In this document: positions 20,475-29,393 of the stretch, piece by piece
How positions within the stretch are numbered: position 1 is the stretch's first letter
Layout: the number at the start of each line of letters is the position of its first letter
Assembly (NCBI RefSeq): GCF_000725545.1
Contig: NZ_JNZP01000018.1
Location: forward strand, 124,001 to 188,000
Length of the DNA: 64,000 nucleotides
Origin: Streptomyces exfoliatus
GTDB taxonomy: Bacteria; Actinomycetota; Actinomycetes; Streptomycetales; Streptomycetaceae
Direction: 5' to 3'
Translations under genes and position numbers: made by a program
The notes under the pieces: generated by a model
Database searches by the model: none
What the model was told of the DNA's origin: nothing
The model's input: the letters and a program-made list of their open reading frames with translations, nothing else

Positions 20475-21500
20475 TCAGAAGACGGACTCCGCCTCGCGCA
20501 TGCGGTCCTCGGGGACCGTCTTGAGCTGGGTGACGGCCTCGGCGAGCGGCACCATCTCGACGCCCGTGCCGCGCAGCGCCGTCATGCGTCCGAAATCGCC
20601 GCGGTGCGCGGCCTCCACCGCGTGCCAGCCGAAGCGGGTGGCGAGCACCCGGTCGTACGCGGTCGGCGTGCCGCCGCGCTGGACGTGGCCGAGGATGACC
20701 GGGCGGGCCTCCTTGCCGAGGCGCCGCTCCAGCTCGACGGCGAGCTGGTTGCCGATGCCCTGGAAGCGCTCGTGACCGAACTGGTCGATCTCGCCCTTCT
20801 TGTACTCCATCGAGCCCTCGGCCGGATGGGCGCCCTCGGCGACGCAGATGACGGCGAACTTCTTGCCGCGGGCGAAGCGCTCCTCGACCATCTTGACGAG
20901 GTCGTCGATCTGGAAGGGCCGCTCGGGCAGGCAGATGCCGTGCGCGCCGCCGGCCATGCCGGACTCCAGGGCGATCCAGCCGGCGTGGCGGCCCATCACC
21001 TCGACGACCATCACCCGCTGGTGGGACTCGGCGGTGGTCTTGAGGCGGTCCATGGCCTCGGTGGCGACGCCGACGGCGGTGTCGAAGCCGAAGGTGCGGT
21101 CCGTGGAGGAGATGTCGTTGTCGATCGTCTTCGGCACGCCGACGACGGGCATGCCGGCGTCGGAGAGCATCCGGGCGGCGGTGAGGGTGCCTTCGCCGCC
21201 GATGGGGATGAGGACGTCGATGCCGTACTCGCGGGCCAGGTCGGGGGCGGACTCGGCGGCCTCGGCCAGCCGGTTCCGCTCCAGGCGGGCAGAGCCGAGG
21301 ATGGTGCCGCCGCGGGCCAGGATGCCGCTGACGGCGTTCAGGTCGAGGGGCCGGTAGTGGCCGTCGAGGAGGCCCTTGAACCCGTCCTCGAAGCCGATGA
21401 CTTCGTCGCCGTGACCGGTGAGCGCCCGGTGCACGACCGACCGGATCACTGCGTTCAGGCCGGGGCAGTCTCCGCCTGCGGTGAGAACTCCGATGCGCAT
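20475..21500 (-). CDS. pfkA: ATP-dependent 6-phosphofructokinase
   Basis: The enzyme phosphorylates fructose 6-phosphate in glycolysis. The 341-residue protein shows the nucleotide site TAGGDCPGLNAVIR at residues 8-21, the loop PIGGEGTLTAARML, and the substrate/catalytic motif PKTIDNDISSTDRTFGFDTAV (catalytic Asp in TIDND), then VMVVEVMGRHAGWIA and LGHVQRGGTPTAYDR. ATG 21500 fits the family N-terminus (MRIGVLTAGGDCPGLN); upstream codons in the open frame do not resemble coding sequence. A leader of about 150 bases runs back to a consensus TTGACA promoter shared back-to-back with pta. Confidence 0.95.
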   Translation of the reverse strand: MRIGVLTAGGDCPGLNAVIRSVVHRALTGHGDEVIGFEDGFKGLLDGHYRPLDLNAVSGILARGGTILGSARLERNRLAEAAESAPDLAREYGIDVLIPIGGEGTLTAARMLSDAGMPVVGVPKTIDNDISSTDRTFGFDTAVGVATEAMDRLKTTAESHQRVMVVEVMGRHAGWIALESGMAGGAHGICLPERPFQIDDLVKMVEERFARGKKFAVICVAEGAHPAEGSMEYKKGEIDQFGHERFQGIGNQLAVELERRLGKEARPVILGHVQRGGTPTAYDRVLATRFGWHAVEAAHRGDFGRMTALRGTGVEMVPLAEAVTQLKTVPEDRMREAESVF

Positions 21501-21657
21501 CGTGCTGTGTCTCCTGCTCGGTCGCGGTCCGTGGTGAGCCATCGCAATTCTCACACGCCGGACCTGAGGGGCGCGTTCGCCGCTGTTCCGCGCGTCCCTC
21601 CGCCGGGCCCCGCGGAGGCCTTTCGTCCCGGGTTTCCGGGCCCTTTGTCCGGCGGGC

Positions 21658-21686
21658 GACCTAACTATCGGCGGGGGTATTGTCAA
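21658..21686 (-). promoter_or_regulatory. pfkA promoter
   Basis: On the minus strand, TTGACA (21681-21686) and TAGGTC (21658-21663) are separated by 17 bases. This is the best consensus -35 in the window. It overlaps the -35 of the opposite pta promoter. Confidence 0.65.
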
Positions 21687-21708
21687 GGGGGTAATGCCGC
21701 CCTATCGG
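21680..21708 (+). promoter_or_regulatory. pta promoter
   Basis: TTGTCA (21680-21685) and TATCGG (21703-21708) are separated by 17 bases. The -35 shares five bases with the TTGACA of the divergent pfkA promoter, so the two probably exclude one another. Confidence 0.55.
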
Positions 21709-21761
21709 GGCTTTCTGAGGGCAGTGGATTGACGGGCAGCGGAGGACACCGGCAGGGGACC

Positions 21762-21823
21762 GACCGGCGACTGACCGGCCGGGGACCGGCGAGGGACCGG
21801 CTACGGACCGGCGAAGGACCGGC
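21762..21823 (+). repeat. Six GACCGGC repeats at 11-bp period in the pta leader
   Basis: GACCGGC begins at 21762, 21773, 21784, 21795, 21806 and 21817, each exactly 11 bases after the last, with 4 variable bases between. The array lies between the predicted pta promoter and its start. The rest of the 379-base gap 21501-21879 holds the two divergent promoters and no gene. Confidence 0.85.
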
Positions 21824-21879
21824 CGGCGGTGGACTGAGGCAGACCCCGAGTTCCGCAGGACTGGACAGGAGACCACGGC

Positions 21880-23961
21880 GTGACGCGCAGCGTGTACGTG
21901 ACCGGGATCGACCGCGGTGACGGCCGCCAGGTCGTCGAGCTGGGAGTCATGGAGCTCCTCACCCGCCAGGTGGACCGGGTGGGGGTGTTCCGGCCGCTGG
22001 TGCACGACGGTCCCGACCGGCTCTTCGAACTCCTGCGCTCCCGATACCGACTCTCGCAGGACCCCTCGACGGTCTACGGCATGGACTACCACGAGGCCTC
22101 GGACCTGCAGGCCGAGCGGGGCACCGACGAGCTGGTCTCGCGGCTCGTCGACCGCTTCCACGCCGTCGCCCGCGACTACGAGGTCGTCCTCGTCCTCGGC
22201 ACCGACTTCGCCGCCACCCAGCTCCCCGACGAGCTGGCGCTCAACGCCCGGCTCGCCAACGAGTTCGGCGCCTCCGTCATCCCCGTCGTCGGCGGCAAGG
22301 GCCAGCCGGCGGAGTCCGTACGGGCCGAGACGCGCAACGCGTTCCGGGCGTACGCCGGACTCGGCTGCGACGTGCTCGCGGTGGTCGTCAACCGGGTGGC
22401 GGGCGAGGACCGGGACGCCATCGCCGAGCGGCTCACCGCCCGGCTTCCGGTGCCCTGCTACGTCCTGCCGGACGAGCCGGCGCTCGCCGCGCCGACCGTC
22501 GCCCAGATCACCCACGCCCTCGGCGCCTCCGTCGTCCTCGGCGACGACGCGGGCCTCGCGCGCGACGCCCTGGACTTCGTCTTCGGCGGCGCGATGCTGC
22601 CGAACTTCCTCAACGCGCTGACCCCCGGCTGTCTGGTCGTCACCCCCGGGGACCGGGCCGACCTCGTCATCGGCGCGATGGCCGCGCACTCGGCCGGCAC
22701 CCCGCCGATCGCGGGGGTGCTGCTGACCCTCGACGAGCGGCCCCGCAAGGAGATCCTGACCCTGGCGGCCCGCCTCGCGCCGGGCACCCCGGTCATCTCC
22801 GTACCGGGCAACAGCTTCCCGACCGCCGCCGAGCTCTTCGCCCTCGAAGGCAAGCTGAACGCGGCCACCCCGCGGAAGGCGGAGACGGCCCTCGGCCTCT
22901 TCGAGCGGCATGTGGACACGGCCGACCTGCTCAAGCGGGTCTCGGTCGCCCGCAGCGGCCGGGTCACCCCGATGATGTTCGAGCACGAGCTGATCGAGCA
23001 GGCCCGCGCCGACCGGCGCCGGGTGGTGCTCCCCGAGGGCACCGAGGAGCGGGTGCTGCGCGCCGCCGACGTGCTGGTGCGGCGTGACGTCTGCGACCTG
23101 ACGCTGCTCGGCGACATCGAGACCATCCGCAAGAAGGCCGCCGACCTGAGCGTGGACCTGCGCGGTACGCAGCTGATCGACCCGCAGACCTCGGAGCTGC
23201 GGGACTCGTTCGCGGAGAAGTACGCGGCGCTGCGCGCCCACAAGGGCGTCACCGTGGAGCTGGCGTACGACGTCGTCTCCGACGTCAACTACTTCGGCAC
23301 GCTGATGGTCCAGGAGGGCCTGGCCGACGGCATGGTGTCGGGCTCGGTGCACTCGACGGCGGCGACGATCCGTCCCGCCTTCGAGATCATCAAGACCAAG
23401 CCGGACGCCTCGATCGTCTCCTCGGTGTTCTTCATGTGCCTCGCCGACAAGGTCCTGGTGTACGGCGACTGCGCGGTCAATCCGGACCCGAACGCGGAGC
23501 AGCTCGCGGACATCGCGGTCCAGTCGGCGGCCACCGCCGCCCGTTTCGGCGTGGAGCCGCGGATCGCGATGCTCTCGTACTCCACCGGCACCTCCGGTTC
23601 GGGCGCGGACGTCGACAAGGTGCGGGAGGCGACCAAGCTGGTCCGCGAGGCGCGTCCCGAGCTGCGGATCGAGGGCCCGATCCAGTACGACGCGGCCGTG
23701 GAGCCCTCGGTCGCGGCGACGAAGCTGCCGGACTCGGAGGTGGCGGGTCAGGCGTCCGTCCTGATCTTCCCGGACCTCAACACCGGCAACAACACGTACA
23801 AGGCCGTGCAGCGCTCGGCCGGCGCCGTGGCCGTCGGCCCGGTGCTCCAGGGGCTGCGCAAACCCGTGAACGACCTCTCGCGCGGCGCGCTCGTCAGCGA
23901 CATCGTCAACACGGTCGCCATCACGGCGATCCAGTCCCAGGCTCAGGAGCTCCCGGCATGA
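21880..23961 (+). CDS. pta: Phosphate acetyltransferase
   Basis: Pta interconverts acetyl-CoA and acetyl phosphate. The 693-residue protein is the long form. It has an N-terminal P-loop-like domain (RSVYVTGIDRGDGRQVVELG; Walker region degenerate), a central DRTGG domain (around residues 210-340) and the C-terminal catalytic PTA domain (RRVVLPEGTEERVLRAAD...SYSTGTSGSGADVDKVREA...FPDLNTGNNTYKAVQRSAGA). GTG 21880 has AGGAG 8 bases upstream. The stop overlaps the ackA ATG. Together with AckA it forms the acetate overflow/activation pathway. Confidence 0.95.
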   Translation: MTRSVYVTGIDRGDGRQVVELGVMELLTRQVDRVGVFRPLVHDGPDRLFELLRSRYRLSQDPSTVYGMDYHEASDLQAERGTDELVSRLVDRFHAVARDYEVVLVLGTDFAATQLPDELALNARLANEFGASVIPVVGGKGQPAESVRAETRNAFRAYAGLGCDVLAVVVNRVAGEDRDAIAERLTARLPVPCYVLPDEPALAAPTVAQITHALGASVVLGDDAGLARDALDFVFGGAMLPNFLNALTPGCLVVTPGDRADLVIGAMAAHSAGTPPIAGVLLTLDERPRKEILTLAARLAPGTPVISVPGNSFPTAAELFALEGKLNAATPRKAETALGLFERHVDTADLLKRVSVARSGRVTPMMFEHELIEQARADRRRVVLPEGTEERVLRAADVLVRRDVCDLTLLGDIETIRKKAADLSVDLRGTQLIDPQTSELRDSFAEKYAALRAHKGVTVELAYDVVSDVNYFGTLMVQEGLADGMVSGSVHSTAATIRPAFEIIKTKPDASIVSSVFFMCLADKVLVYGDCAVNPDPNAEQLADIAVQSAATAARFGVEPRIAMLSYSTGTSGSGADVDKVREATKLVREARPELRIEGPIQYDAAVEPSVAATKLPDSEVAGQASVLIFPDLNTGNNTYKAVQRSAGAVAVGPVLQGLRKPVNDLSRGALVSDIVNTVAITAIQSQAQELPA

Positions 23962-25181
23962 CCACCCCCACCCGTGTGCTCGTCCTCAACTCCGGTTCCT
24001 CCTCGGTGAAGTACCAACTGCTCGACATGCGCGACGACAGCCGTCTCGCCCAGGGGCTCGTGGAGCGCATCGGCGAGGCGTCCTCGCGGCTCGTGCACAC
24101 CCCGCTGCAGGGCGGCGCGAAGCGCGAGACGACCGGCCCGATCGCCGACCACGCGGCCGCCCTGAAGGCGGTCGCCGCGGAGCTGGCGGCGGACGGTCTC
24201 GGCCTGGACTCGCCCGAGCTGGCGGCGATCGGCCACCGGGTGGTGCACGGCGGGCTGCGTTTCACCGCCCCGACCGTGATCGACGACGAGGTGCTCGCGG
24301 AGATCGAACGGCTGGTGCCGGTGGCGCCGCTGCACAACCCGGCGAACCTCGTCGGCATCCGTACGGCGATGGCGATGCGGCCCGACCTGCCGCAGGTGGC
24401 GGTCTTCGACACGGCGTTCCACACGACGATGCCGGAGTCGGCCGCCCGGTACGCGATCGACGTGGAGACCGCCGACGCGCACCGGATCCGGCGGTACGGC
24501 TTCCACGGCACCTCGCACGCGTACGTCTCGCGCGAGACGGCGAGGCTGCTCGGCAAGGAGCCGGAGGAGGTGAACGTGATCGTGCTGCACCTGGGGAACG
24601 GCGCCTCCGCCTCGGCCGTGCGGGGCGGCCGGTGCGTGGACACCTCGATGGGCCTGACCCCGCTGGAGGGACTGGTCATGGGCACCCGCTCGGGCGACAT
24701 CGACCCGGCGGTCACCTTCCACCTGAAGCGGGTGGCGGGCATGGACGAGGACGAGGTCGACGTCCTGCTGAACAAGAAGTCCGGTCTCGTCGGACTGTGC
24801 GGCGACAACGACATGCGGGAGATCCGGCGCCGGATCGACGAGGGCGACGAGCGGGCGGCGCTCGCCTTCGACATCTACGTCCACCGGCTGAAGAAGTACA
24901 TCGGCGCGTACTACGCGGTGCTCGGCCGGGTGGACGCGGTGGCGTTCACGGCGGGGGTCGGTGAGAACGCGGCCCCGGTGCGGGAGGCTGCCATCGCGGG
25001 CCTGGAGGAGCTGGGGCTCGCGGTGGACGCGGACCTCAACTCCGTGCGTTCCGACGAGGCCCGGGTGATCTCGCCGGTCTACGCGCGGGTGGCGGTGGCC
25101 GTGGTGCCGACGGACGAGGAGCTGGAGATCGCGCGCCAGAGTCACGCGCTCGTTCAGAGCATCGCGAGCTCGAACGAGTGA
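23958..25181 (+). CDS. ackA: Acetate kinase
   Basis: AckA makes acetate and ATP from acetyl phosphate, or the reverse. The 407-residue ASKHA-fold kinase has the N-terminal motif VLVLNSGSSSVKYQLLD, VFDTAFHTTMPE, RYGFHGTSHAYVS and HLGNGASASAV, and the C-terminal FTAGVGENAAPVREA. The ATG overlaps the pta stop (ATGA at 23958-23961), so translation is coupled. A short gap separates it from pyk, which appears to have its own promoter. Confidence 0.96.
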   Translation: MTTPTRVLVLNSGSSSVKYQLLDMRDDSRLAQGLVERIGEASSRLVHTPLQGGAKRETTGPIADHAAALKAVAAELAADGLGLDSPELAAIGHRVVHGGLRFTAPTVIDDEVLAEIERLVPVAPLHNPANLVGIRTAMAMRPDLPQVAVFDTAFHTTMPESAARYAIDVETADAHRIRRYGFHGTSHAYVSRETARLLGKEPEEVNVIVLHLGNGASASAVRGGRCVDTSMGLTPLEGLVMGTRSGDIDPAVTFHLKRVAGMDEDEVDVLLNKKSGLVGLCGDNDMREIRRRIDEGDERAALAFDIYVHRLKKYIGAYYAVLGRVDAVAFTAGVGENAAPVREAAIAGLEELGLAVDADLNSVRSDEARVISPVYARVAVAVVPTDEELEIARQSHALVQSIASSNE

Positions 25182-25263
25182 ACGCCTGAGCGGCCTCGCG
25201 CCCATTTGTACTTTCCGCCAGTCGGAATATTCCGCAGTGAAACAAACCGATAGGATCCGCCTC

Positions 25264-26694
25264 ATGCGCCGTTCCAAAATCGTCTGCACGCTGGGCCCCG
25301 CCGTCGACTCGTATGAGCAGCTGAAGGCTCTCATCGAGGCCGGCATGAACGTGGCCCGATTCAACTTCAGCCACGGATCCCAGGCAGAGCACCAGGAGCG
25401 GTACGACCGCGTCCGACAGGTCTCCGCGGACACCGGGCACGCCGTCGGCGTCCTCGCCGACCTCCAGGGCCCCAAGATCCGCCTCGAGACCTTCGCCGAG
25501 GGACCGGTCGAGCTGGTGCGCGGTGACGAGTTCACCATCACCACCGACGACGTCCCCGGCGACAAGTCGATCTGCGGCACCACCTACAAGGGTCTGCCCG
25601 GCGACGTCTCCAAGGGCGACCAGATCCTCATCAACGACGGCAACGTCGAGCTGCGGGTCGTCGAGGTCGAGGGCTCCCGGGTCAAGACCATCGTCGTCGA
25701 GGGCGGTGTCATCTCCGACCACAAGGGCATCAACCTGCCCGGCGCGGCCGTCAACGTCCCCGCCCTGTCGGAGAAGGACGTCGACGACCTCCGCTTCGCG
25801 CTCCGCATGGGCTGCGACATGGTCGCGCTCTCCTTCGTCCGCGACGCCAACGACGTCAAGGACGTCCACAAGGTGATGGACGAGGAGGGCCGCCGGGTCC
25901 CCGTCATCGCCAAGGTCGAGAAGCCGCAGGCCGTCGAGAACATGGAGGCCGTCGTCGCGGCCTTCGACGCGGTCATGGTGGCCCGTGGCGACCTCGCCGT
26001 CGAGTACCCGCTGGAGAAGGTCCCGATGGTGCAGAAGCGCCTCGTGGAACTCTGCCGCCGCAACGCCAAGCCGGTCATCGTCGCGACCCAGATGATGGAG
26101 TCGATGATCACCAACTCGCGGCCGACCCGCGCCGAGGCGAGCGACGTCGCCAACGCGATCCTGGACGGCGCGGACGCGGTCATGCTGTCGGCCGAGTCCT
26201 CGGTCGGCGCGTACCCGATCGAGACCGTGAAGACGATGTCGAAGATCGTCGCCGCGGCCGAGGAGGAGCTGCTCTCCAAGGGCCTGCAGCCCCTGGTCCC
26301 GGGCAAGAAGCCGCGCACCCAGGGCGGCTCCGTCGCCCGCGCGGCCTGCGAGATCGCCGACTTCCTCGGCGGCAAGGCGCTGATCGCCTTCACCCAGTCC
26401 GGCGACACGGCCCGCCGCCTGTCCCGCTACCGGACGCAGCAGCCGATCCTCGCCTTCACGACCGACGAGAACACCCGCAACCAGCTCACCCTGAGCTGGG
26501 GCGTCGAGTCCTTCCTCGTCCCGTTCGTGGAGACCACGGACGCGATGGTCGACCTCGTGGACGCCGAGCTCCTGAAGCTCCAGCGCCACAACGAGGGCGA
26601 CACCATGATCATCACCGCCGGCTCGCCCCCCGGCGTCCCCGGCACCACGAACATGGTCCGGGTCCACCACCTGGGCGGCAGCGAGCGCGTCTGA
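25264..26694 (+). CDS. pyk: Pyruvate kinase
   Basis: Pyruvate kinase makes pyruvate and ATP from phosphoenolpyruvate. The 476-residue protein begins MRRSKIVCTLGPAVDS and carries the substrate motif NVARFNFSHGS, the active-site block IAKVEKPQAVENMEAV...DAVMVARGDLAVEYPLEKVPMVQK, and MMESMITNSRPTRAEASDVANAILDGADAVMLSAE. The C-terminal allosteric domain is complete. The ATG at 25264 fits the family; an upstream in-frame start at 25237 would add nine untypical residues. The gene ends at a strong terminator. Confidence 0.96.
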   Translation: MRRSKIVCTLGPAVDSYEQLKALIEAGMNVARFNFSHGSQAEHQERYDRVRQVSADTGHAVGVLADLQGPKIRLETFAEGPVELVRGDEFTITTDDVPGDKSICGTTYKGLPGDVSKGDQILINDGNVELRVVEVEGSRVKTIVVEGGVISDHKGINLPGAAVNVPALSEKDVDDLRFALRMGCDMVALSFVRDANDVKDVHKVMDEEGRRVPVIAKVEKPQAVENMEAVVAAFDAVMVARGDLAVEYPLEKVPMVQKRLVELCRRNAKPVIVATQMMESMITNSRPTRAEASDVANAILDGADAVMLSAESSVGAYPIETVKTMSKIVAAAEEELLSKGLQPLVPGKKPRTQGGSVARAACEIADFLGGKALIAFTQSGDTARRLSRYRTQQPILAFTTDENTRNQLTLSWGVESFLVPFVETTDAMVDLVDAELLKLQRHNEGDTMIITAGSPPGVPGTTNMVRVHHLGGSERV

Positions 26695-26710
26695 TCGCGC
26701 ACGCCTGACG

Positions 26711-26751
26711 CACGGCGAAGCCCCCGTCCGATGGACGGGGGCTTCGCCGTG
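26711..26751. terminator. Bidirectional terminator after pyk
   Basis: A perfect 19-bp stem (starting CACGGCGAAGCCCCC) closes on a 3-base GAT loop between the convergent pyk and Pro/Thr-rich protein genes. Confidence 0.88.
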
Positions 26752-26777
26752 TGCGGCTCCCGGAGTGGTACGGGGGG

Positions 26778-28052
26778 TCAGCTGGGCTCGATCGTGTTGC
26801 GGAGGCCCGGAACCCTGAGGGTGCCGCCGAACTGACCGGCCTGCTTGAGCTTCACGTGGGTGAAGAAGACCTCGGGGAGGTCGAGCGGCGGCGGGGACTC
26901 CGCGCTGAAGGTGATCGGGATCAAGCCGATGAGGTTGCCCTTCAGCTCCTCCGTGTACATCGTCACCGTGCCCTCGGTGATGGTCGACGTCTTGCCCTGC
27001 GCGGAGCGGACGTGGCCCGTGTACCCCTCGGAGTGCTCCGTCAACTGGTGCAGGTCCCTGATGCCCACCTCGGTCGCGGTGAACTTCAGCACCTTCTTGA
27101 TCTTGCCGCTGTAGGTCTTCACCTCGACGATGCCGTGGTACTTCAGGCCGCTGAGGCTGAGCTTCGTGCTCTCCAGCCGCCACGGCTCGTCCGGGAGCAG
27201 CGGGATCCCCGGCTCCAGTTCGGCCGCCGCGAGCGCCGCGTCGTCGCGCTCGGGGCACGGGAAGCGGGGCTTCGCGCCGTCGGGTATGTCCTCGTCCTTC
27301 TTGGCGTCGAGGCCCTTGACGCTCTCCGGCAGTTCCTCGACCGGGAGACCCGCCTTCTCGGCGGCCTCCTCGATCGCGGCCTTCGTCCCCTCGGCGGCCG
27401 CGTCGGCGGTCGCCTTCGGCGCGGTGGTGGTCGTCGCCTTCGGGGCGGGGGCCGCGGTCGTCGGAGCCGTGGTGGTGGGGGCCGTCGTCGGGGCCGCCGT
27501 CGTCGGCGTCGCCGTCGGCTCCGGGTCCGGGCCGTCGAAGAGGTCCCTGAGCGCGTCGCCCACGCCCAGCGGGTCCAGCGGGTTCACCGACTTCGTCGGG
27601 GTGGGCGTGGCCGTCGGCGTCGCGGTCGGCGCGGCGGTGGCCTTCGCCTGCTCCTGGGTCTGCTGGGTCGTCGCCTGCCCGGTCTCCGTCGCGGTCGGCG
27701 TCGGCGCGGCGGTGGCGCCCGGGGTCGCGGTGGCGCTCGGCGTGGCCGACGCGGTCGCCGAAGGAGTCGCGGACGGGGTCGGCTTCGCCGTCTCGGCGGG
27801 CTTCGTCGGCTCCTCGGTCACCGGCTCGTCCGAGCGGGTCACGCAGGGGCCGGGGGCGAAGGGGAGGTCCCCCTCGTCGGCGAGGGCGAGCTTGGGCGTG
27901 AGGCCCATGCCCACGAACACCGCGGTCGGCATGGCGGCGAGCGCCATCGCCTTGCCGGCGGGGCCCTGGATCATGTTCAGCAGCGACTTGCGCGGGGCCG
28001 CGTGCCGCGGGCCACCTTTCGCGAGCGCCGACTGAGTCTCGTCACCCCGCAC
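26778..28052 (-). CDS. Secreted or membrane-anchored Pro/Thr/Ala-rich protein of unknown function
   Basis: This 424-residue protein has an N-terminal hydrophobic signal (GKAMALAAMPTAVFVGMGLTP, residues 31-51), a long low-complexity Ala/Thr/Pro linker (about 80-230) typical of cell-wall spanning regions, and a C-terminal globular beta-rich domain (LESTKLSLSGLKYHGIVEVKT...YTGHVRSAQGKTSTITEGTVTMY). The GTG start overlaps the end of the DUF6114 gene by 11 bases, so the frame is coupled. It is the third gene of the DUF6230-DUF6114 unit. The C-terminal domain looks distantly like the DUF6230 body, so the pair may share a fold. No enzyme motif is seen. Confidence 0.8.
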   Translation of the reverse strand: MRGDETQSALAKGGPRHAAPRKSLLNMIQGPAGKAMALAAMPTAVFVGMGLTPKLALADEGDLPFAPGPCVTRSDEPVTEEPTKPAETAKPTPSATPSATASATPSATATPGATAAPTPTATETGQATTQQTQEQAKATAAPTATPTATPTPTKSVNPLDPLGVGDALRDLFDGPDPEPTATPTTAAPTTAPTTTAPTTAAPAPKATTTTAPKATADAAAEGTKAAIEEAAEKAGLPVEELPESVKGLDAKKDEDIPDGAKPRFPCPERDDAALAAAELEPGIPLLPDEPWRLESTKLSLSGLKYHGIVEVKTYSGKIKKVLKFTATEVGIRDLHQLTEHSEGYTGHVRSAQGKTSTITEGTVTMYTEELKGNLIGLIPITFSAESPPPLDLPEVFFTHVKLKQAGQFGGTLRVPGLRNTIEPS

Positions 28053-28590
28053 TGTTCCTCCCGCCGTTGGCGTCGATCGTCGTTTCGGTCGCGTGGTGCT
28101 CCGCCTCGCGCTGCTCCGGGACGCCGTCGGCCCACAGGGCCTCGGTCTCGGCTGACGCCTCCCCCTCGCCGTCGTCCTCGGAGTCCAGGACCTCCTCGAC
28201 CGGTGGCGCTGGCGCCCAGGCGATGGACATGCCGCCTCCGACGAGGGCAAGCAGGAACCCGACGAGCAGACCGCCGAAGTTCGACACCGGGATGGAGACC
28301 AGGCCCAGGATGATCGACGCGACACCCGCGAAGACCCGCACGATGGGGTGGAACCACATCGTCAGGCCGAGCGTGATCAGCAGGACCCCGATGATCAGCG
28401 CGCTGGATCCGGCGGTCGTCTTCATCGCGAGGGTGATGTTGCCGAGTCGCATGTCCCCGTAGGGGAGGTAGGCGATCGGCAGACCACCGAGCAGGGTGAA
28501 CAGCCCCGCCCAGAAAGGCCGGGTCTGCCGCCAGATCTTGAACCGGTTGTCCTGGGGGACTTCGCGGGAGGCAGGGGTCTCGGCGCTCAT
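28042..28590 (-). CDS. DUF6114 membrane protein
   Basis: This 182-residue protein has about four membrane helices within residues 25-135 (PFWAGLFTLLGGLPIAYLPYG, ALIIGVLLITLGLTMWFHP, VFAGVASIILGLVSIPVSN, LLVGFLLALVGGGMSIAWA) and an acidic cytoplasmic or cell-wall-facing tail. I recognise it as DUF6114, a family found with DUF6230 proteins in Streptomyces. Function is unknown. It sits between the DUF6230 gene (110-base gap) and the Pro/Thr-rich gene (overlap), consistent with one transcript and a shared envelope complex. Confidence 0.85.
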   Translation of the reverse strand: MSAETPASREVPQDNRFKIWRQTRPFWAGLFTLLGGLPIAYLPYGDMRLGNITLAMKTTAGSSALIIGVLLITLGLTMWFHPIVRVFAGVASIILGLVSIPVSNFGGLLVGFLLALVGGGMSIAWAPAPPVEEVLDSEDDGEGEASAETEALWADGVPEQREAEHHATETTIDANGGRNSAG

Positions 28591-28700
28591 GGAAAACAGC
28601 TCCCTGGAAGCGGTGTTGCTGAGAAAGATGTGGAGAGAAACGGAGCCGGGCCCCGGAGTGTGTGCGGGCCGCCGGGGCGGCCCGCACCTTCAGGGCCTGG

Positions 28701-29393
28701 TCAGCCCTTGAAGCACTCCTTGTCAGTGCCCCGGTGCAGGGACAGCTTCAGGTCAGGGAGCTTGAAGGTGGCGGCCGTGGTGGCCCACGCCTTCTGCCTC
28801 ACCTTGGTCAGCGTGACGTCCTCGGCGCGCTGGCCGAAGCCGAACGGATTGGCCTTGGTGTTGGGCTGGATGCCCTGCCTGTCCGTCGGCTTGCCGTCAA
28901 CACCCGGCGCCGTGTTGAGCTTGCCGGCCGCGATGCCGATGTCGATGTTGGTGAACTCGGCGTCGGCCTCAAGGTACGAGACGTCGAGGTAAAGGTCCTT
29001 GGCGTTGACCTGCTTGCCCTCGTTGCCGGCCTTGGCAGCGTCGCTGCCACCCGCCTCCAGGCGGAGGGTGATGTCGCCGAGACCCAGAACCGGCGTCACG
29101 ACCGACTGGCACATGTTTGTGATCTTGGCAGTGTCGAAGCCGGAGACCGCGACCGGAGCCGCGAACGGCGTACCGTCCAGCTTGTGGCCCTCGGCAACGC
29201 TGCCGTACTGGACGAACTCGGTGCCCACGAGCTTGTCGGTGGAGACCTTGAACTCCTGGCCGGAGATGCTGAAGGACGCGGCCAGCGCGCCCTGGGCCAG
29301 GCCGACGCCGATCGCGGCCGTCGCGGCCACGCTCGGGACCATGACGACGGCGAACCGCTTCCATCGGGTCCCGCCACGAACCTGGGACTTCAT
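28701..29393 (-). CDS. DUF6230 secreted or membrane-anchored protein
   Basis: This 230-residue protein is often labelled cholesterol esterase in older Streptomyces annotation, but no lipase motif (GXSXG) is visible. It has a basic start and an N-terminal hydrophobic segment (FAVVMVPSVAATAAIGVGLAQGALA, residues 14-38) that may be a cleaved signal or an anchor, then a beta-rich body with Cys residues in KITNMCQSVV and the C-terminal DKECFKG. ATG 29393 has an ideal AAGGAGG 7 bases upstream. It leads the DUF6230-DUF6114 operon. Confidence 0.85.
   Translation of the reverse strand: MKSQVRGGTRWKRFAVVMVPSVAATAAIGVGLAQGALAASFSISGQEFKVSTDKLVGTEFVQYGSVAEGHKLDGTPFAAPVAVSGFDTAKITNMCQSVVTPVLGLGDITLRLEAGGSDAAKAGNEGKQVNAKDLYLDVSYLEADAEFTNIDIGIAAGKLNTAPGVDGKPTDRQGIQPNTKANPFGFGQRAEDVTLTKVRQKAWATTAATFKLPDLKLSLHRGTDKECFKG

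Noticed and set aside
21762..21823. CRISPR or iteron origin for the GACCGGC array
   Set aside because: The unit is 7 bases with 4-base linkers, with no replication gene nearby; a regulatory or slip-derived array is more likely.
18564..21920. A 1118-codon plus-strand open frame
   Set aside because: It is a shifted frame through the phosphatase gene and antisense to pfkA and the XRE membrane gene; no motif is present.
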